Part shown: positions 33,359 to 36,706 of the stretch, one piece after another
Numbering within the stretch: the stretch's first letter is position 1
How the letters are laid out: each line of letters begins with the position of its first letter
Source: Pseudanabaena sp.
GTDB lineage: Bacteria > Cyanobacteriota > Cyanobacteriia > Pseudanabaenales > Pseudanabaenaceae
Assembly (NCBI GenBank): GCA_003249035.1
Contig: QBMK01000037.1
Span: 1-36,706 of the forward strand
DNA length: 36,706 nucleotides
Reading direction: 5' to 3'
The notes under the pieces: generated by a model
Seen by the model: only the letters and a program-made list of their open reading frames with translations
The model's database searches: none
What the model was told of the DNA's origin: nothing
Position numbers and translations under genes: made by a program

Positions 33359-34517
33359 TTGGATTGTAATTGGTGGAGGCATCACAGGCATATCGTTGAG
33401 CTATGAATTGCAAAAAGCTGGCTTTTCGGTATTGCTAATCGAGCAACACCAACAGCTTCAGGGTGGCAGCAGCCTTGGCTATGGTGGCATTCCATACTGG
33501 TCTGGTACAACTCCAGTCACTCAGCAACTTTGTCATGAGGGAATCGCGCGACAAAGAGAACTATCTAATGAGTTGGGCATAGATACGGAATTTCGAGAGA
33601 TTGATTTACTATTGACGCTTGAACCTGAGGCAGATCCACAAGAAATTCTCGCGCAATATGCCAATTGCTTGATCGCGCCGAATTTGCTCAATGCTCAAGA
33701 GGCTTGCGATCGCGAACCTCAGTTAAACCCTAAAGGAATTGGCGGCGCTCTCCTATTTCCTCACGGGCATATCAATCTCGATAGTTTTGGAACTGCCCAT
33801 AGCCAAGCATTCCAAAAATTAGGCGGTGAAATTATCTATGCAAAGGTTGATAGTTTATTAATCGAATGCGATCGCTTAACAGGTGTCGTTACAGAACAGG
33901 GAGAGTTTCGGAGTAATCAGGTTGTTATTTGTGCAGGAGCTTTGTCACGCGCTCTACTTAAAGCTTCAGGTATTATAGCCAGAGTGTATTACACCCATGC
34001 CGAAGCGATCGATACTGAACCCGTCGATCTGGAATTGCGATCGATGGTGATGCCTGCGGATACTAAGCGCTATCAGCTAGAAGGAACCACAACAAATATT
34101 GACCAAGACTCAATTTGGGATATTGCAGGACATGAACTTTTGCCTCCATCCGTGGATGCAGGGGCAATTCAATTTTGCGATCGCCGCATTAGGTTTGGAC
34201 AACTCAGCCGTGTTTTAACCGATCCTTTTGCTGCGATCGATCCGATTCAAAGTGAAGCTGCTATTCGGGAACAGGTGAGTAAAATCCTGCCAAAGATTGG
34301 TGAATTAAAAGGGAAATGGCGAAATTGTCTAGTCGCTTTTAGTAGTGACAATTTGCCCCTAGTTGGTTCATTAAAAGAATACGAAAACCTATATCTATTC
34401 TCAGGATTTACTAGCCCTACAGTCTATGTGCCAACCCTTGCTAAGCGTTTTGCTGAACAGATGAAGGGTTACCCTGATGAGATTATTGCTTTACTCTCTC
34501 CTCAAAGATTTTTATAG
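33351..34517 (+). CDS. FAD-dependent oxidoreductase of the DAO (glycine/D-amino acid oxidase-like) family
   Basis: Product is 388 residues. The N-terminal WIVIGGGITGISLSYELQKAG is the FAD-binding Rossmann motif (GxGxxG form), followed by VLLIEQH with the ribose-binding acid. GGSSLGYGGIPYWSG is in the position of the DAO GASxxNxG-like segment. The mid-domain GHINLDSFGTAHSQAFQKLGGEII and VVICAGALSRALL, and the C-terminal CLVAFSSDNLPLVGSLKEYENLYLFSGFTS, are family signatures. The substrate could be an amine, an amino acid or a similar compound. There is no signal peptide. The start overlaps the GT2 stop by 8 nt, so the two are probably expressed together, though the metabolic link is unclear. 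It is convergent with dnaX, 69 bp away. Confidence 0.9.
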   Translation: MHDWIVIGGGITGISLSYELQKAGFSVLLIEQHQQLQGGSSLGYGGIPYWSGTTPVTQQLCHEGIARQRELSNELGIDTEFREIDLLLTLEPEADPQEILAQYANCLIAPNLLNAQEACDREPQLNPKGIGGALLFPHGHINLDSFGTAHSQAFQKLGGEIIYAKVDSLLIECDRLTGVVTEQGEFRSNQVVICAGALSRALLKASGIIARVYYTHAEAIDTEPVDLELRSMVMPADTKRYQLEGTTTNIDQDSIWDIAGHELLPPSVDAGAIQFCDRRIRFGQLSRVLTDPFAAIDPIQSEAAIREQVSKILPKIGELKGKWRNCLVAFSSDNLPLVGSLKEYENLYLFSGFTSPTVYVPTLAKRFAEQMKGYPDEIIALLSPQRFL

Positions 34518-34586
34518 AATTGAGCATGTGCGAAGCACAGTCTCTATTCTTCTGGGTCGGCTTTGATATCGCCCTTAAAGCAACAT

Positions 34587-36533
34587 CTACTGATCATCAG
34601 AGACTTCATCAAGATCGACAATCTGTCCATTAAACAAATCTGCTAAATTTTTGATCACTCTGTCATCTTCCGACATCCCAACATAACCTTTAGGTTGAGT
34701 CGGAGGTGGATTTACAGGGTTAGGCGGCGCAATGTTTACTTGTGGAACTGTCGGTGGTGTAACTGGAGTATTAGAAACTGAAGGTGGGGTGGGGTTTTGG
34801 TAAGTGACGGGCGGCGGTGCTATCGCAGGACTAACAGGAAGTGGAGCTGTAACTTTCACTGTTTCAGCTTGAGGTGGTGTAGACACAAATGAAAACATCA
34901 CCTTGATCGGGCGCTGCAAATGCTTGGCAAAAACTTCTTCTAGTTCTGGACGCTTCTGAACCACAATATTTTTTGTGGTTTCATCACGCTTTCCAGCTAA
35001 GCCAATTTTGACACTACCACTATCGATCGCGAGAATATGAGCCTGTATCTGGATAAAAACCCATTTTGTCGGTGTTGGCAACATAGTCAAAATGCTTTGC
35101 CACATCTGATCTAGATCGTATCCAACTGAAGCAAGGTTCTCAATATCATCACTCCCAGATGATATCGGCGTTTCAATAGCTGGTAGCGAGGATATTGAAG
35201 GCGCAACTGGTTCAGCTACTTTAGATATTTGAGGGATTGGCGGTGATTCTTGTGTTGGAATTGATAGAGCTTGAGGTGGAGCTTGTACAGCTGTTGGAAT
35301 TGATAGAGCTTGAGGTGGAGCTTGTACAGCAGGATTTGTCTTCGGTGGTTGGGGGGCAACTTGTGAAGTTGCAGGTGTCCGCAATGGAATAAATAGTTGT
35401 GCTGAAGAAGGGAGCGGCGATTGTGACTGGGCGATCGCACCCTGTGCTGACGGTAACAATCCCATGAGCGTAACTTCGAGCCAGAGGCGCGGCTGTGTGG
35501 TGTTACGGATTTGTAACTCTGCCGATCGCAAATGTTGTTGACCTAGCAAAATATTAGAAATTGGTATACTTTGAGCTAGTTGGCTCAGTCTTTCCCAACC
35601 AGCACTAGTCATGGCAACGAGGTCACTCCGATCGCTAGCTGTTTTCGCGATTAATAGATCTCGATATACATTCGCTAAGTTCTGCAAAACGATCAAGGGT
35701 TCGCGACCCCGATCCATAATTCGTCGCACATAATCAATTAGTTGAATGGAATGATCCGATGAGATCGCTTCAATGAGTGACAACAAATCTTGTTCAGGAA
35801 CAGATCCCACCAAATCCCATACTGCCTCAACTGTAATCTCTCCATCCAATAGACTCAACTGATCGAGCAGAGATTCTGCATCACGTAATCCACCCTGAGC
35901 AATCTGTGCAACTAAAGTTAGGGCTTCAATATGAATATTAATATTCTCATTTGCAGCAATCTTCCCTAAATGCTTCACCATCGCATCAAGTGGAATCCGC
36001 CGAAAGTCAAATCTCTGACATCGCGAAATAATCGTTGGTAATACCCGCTGTGGATCGGTGGTTGCCAGAATAAAAGTAACGCGATCGGGAGGTTCTTCAA
36101 GGGTTTTCAGCAATGCGTTAAACGCTGCGGTGCTGAGCATATGACATTCGTCAATAATATAAACCTTAAATCTTGCCTTAACTGGCGCAAACTGGGCGCG
36201 TTCGATTAATTCTCGAATATTATCAACACCTGTATTGCTTGCTCCATCAATTTCGGTAATATCTAGCGCATTGCCATTAGCGATGCTGTGGCATAGTTCA
36301 CACTTGCCACAGGGATTGGGCGTAGGTTGGTCAGAGCTTAGGCAATTGAGCGACTTTGCCATGATTCGCGCACTGGACGTTTTGCCTGTACCTCTTGCGC
36401 CTGTAAATAGGTATGCAGGAGCGATACGCTTAGTGTTTAAGGCATTGCTAAGGGTATGCGCGATCGCCTCTTGCCCAACAAGGTCAGCAAAGATTTGCGG
36501 TCGATATTTGTGGTGTAGTGGCTCATAGCCCAT
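34587..36533 (-). CDS. dnaX: DNA polymerase III subunit gamma/tau
   Basis: Product is 648 residues from the ATG at 36533, which gives the family start MGYEPLHHKYRPQ; an in-frame GTG at 36557 adds 8 residues with no support. Numbered from that GTG, Walker A is GARGTGKTS (53-61), the zinc module has C72, C83, C86 and C89, Walker B is YIIDECHMLS, and sensor 1 and SRC are ILATTDPQRVLPTIISRC. This is the clamp-loader ATPase that loads the sliding clamp and organises the replisome. Residues from about 375 form a proline-rich linker with a perfect 13-residue tandem repeat, then a C-terminal tau-like domain. No intein interrupts it, although inteins occur in some cyanobacterial dnaX genes. I saw no obvious slippery A-run for a gamma form. 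Confidence 0.95.
   Translation of the reverse strand: MGYEPLHHKYRPQIFADLVGQEAIAHTLSNALNTKRIAPAYLFTGARGTGKTSSARIMAKSLNCLSSDQPTPNPCGKCELCHSIANGNALDITEIDGASNTGVDNIRELIERAQFAPVKARFKVYIIDECHMLSTAAFNALLKTLEEPPDRVTFILATTDPQRVLPTIISRCQRFDFRRIPLDAMVKHLGKIAANENINIHIEALTLVAQIAQGGLRDAESLLDQLSLLDGEITVEAVWDLVGSVPEQDLLSLIEAISSDHSIQLIDYVRRIMDRGREPLIVLQNLANVYRDLLIAKTASDRSDLVAMTSAGWERLSQLAQSIPISNILLGQQHLRSAELQIRNTTQPRLWLEVTLMGLLPSAQGAIAQSQSPLPSSAQLFIPLRTPATSQVAPQPPKTNPAVQAPPQALSIPTAVQAPPQALSIPTQESPPIPQISKVAEPVAPSISSLPAIETPISSGSDDIENLASVGYDLDQMWQSILTMLPTPTKWVFIQIQAHILAIDSGSVKIGLAGKRDETTKNIVVQKRPELEEVFAKHLQRPIKVMFSFVSTPPQAETVKVTAPLPVSPAIAPPPVTYQNPTPPSVSNTPVTPPTVPQVNIAPPNPVNPPPTQPKGYVGMSEDDRVIKNLADLFNGQIVDLDEVSDDQ
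35253..35330 (-). repeat. Two perfect 39-bp tandem repeats inside dnaX
   Basis: 35253-35291 and 35292-35330 are identical 39-bp units encoding AVQAPPQALSIPT twice in the proline-rich linker of DnaX. The unit is a multiple of three, so copy number can change without breaking the frame. Confidence 0.85.
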
Positions 36534-36603
36534 AGGAACACGATGATGCTCAAGCACTGCTGGTCAAATATATCATTCACCAGTATAGCGATTACCCTGA
36601 GTT

Positions 36604-36636
36604 TTATAGAGCTGACGCAAAGCGTCAGCTCTATAA
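36604..36636. repeat. 15-bp perfect inverted repeat upstream of dnaX
   Basis: Arms 36604-36618 (TTATAGAGCTGACGC) and 36622-36636 pair around the loop AAA, followed by a short T-run (AAGTTTT). It lies 70 bp upstream of the dnaX start and may be a terminator for a gene beyond the right edge or an upstream regulatory hairpin. The rest of 36637-36706 shows nothing recognisable. Confidence 0.75.
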
Positions 36637-36706
36637 GTTTTGATAGCAATTAGGAGATTTCTGGCAAAGAACTTACCCAAGACTTTAAAATATTCTTGTT
36701 GTACCA

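Noticed and set aside
34587-36533. Intein within dnaX
   Set aside because: The Walker A, zinc, Walker B and SRC motifs follow at normal spacing with no insertion.

Overview
The window looks like the chromosome of a cyanobacterium. The palindrome GCGATCGC (HIP1) recurs in and between most genes. Several products are cyanobacterial types: a DUF3536-type GH57 enzyme, a three-module Ser/Thr kinase-ATPase-histidine kinase, an Rcp1-like regulator, Uma2 nucleases and an ArsA ATPase with an Hsp20-like tail. GC content is moderate. The abundance of extragenic palindromes suggests a Pseudanabaena-like filamentous lineage, but that genus guess is an impression. I saw no tRNA, rRNA or CRISPR array.

Layout. 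1-3.1 kb (minus strand) is an accessory patch. It has a HIP1-poor gene joining a TM0106/RecB-like nuclease region, a DEDD RNase H-like domain and the N-terminal half of an IS66-type transposase. A Uma2 nuclease gene follows, bracketed by an imperfect direct repeat. 3.1-8.0 kb carries a transketolase/phosphoketolase-like thiamine diphosphate enzyme and an O-antigen-ligase-type membrane protein. 8.3-15.0 kb is a signalling pair: a 2062-residue hybrid kinase and a response regulator. 15.3-21.5 kb holds an HtrA-like protease with C-terminal PPC-like domains, the GH57 enzyme, nadC and a LivH-type permease. 21.5-22.45 kb is noncoding: a 152-bp MITE-like inverted-repeat element, other palindromes and faint coding relics. 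22.5-26.6 kb has a Tat-type substrate-binding protein, a possible structured-RNA region, an aldose epimerase, a DCC thiol oxidoreductase and the ArsA-like ATPase. 26.8-28.7 kb has an HPt protein, a secreted unknown protein and an M28 peptidase gene broken by one in-frame TAA. 28.8-36.6 kb has an M3 oligopeptidase, SppA, a GT2 glycosyltransferase overlapping an FAD oxidoreductase, and dnaX.

How genes may work together. The kinase and regulator almost touch and probably form one phosphorelay; the HPt protein could belong to it but is 12 kb away. The GT2 and FAD oxidoreductase genes overlap by 8 nt and are probably translationally coupled. The LivH-like permease and the substrate-binding protein are each without the rest of a transporter here. 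They also belong to different transporter classes.

The best candidate for an undescribed system is the nuclease-RNase H-transposase fusion at the left edge, possibly continued by a frameshift beyond it. Next are the unusual phosphoketolase-like enzyme, the families of extragenic palindromes, and the hairpin cluster at 23.69-23.82 kb. All functions are inferred from sequence reading alone.
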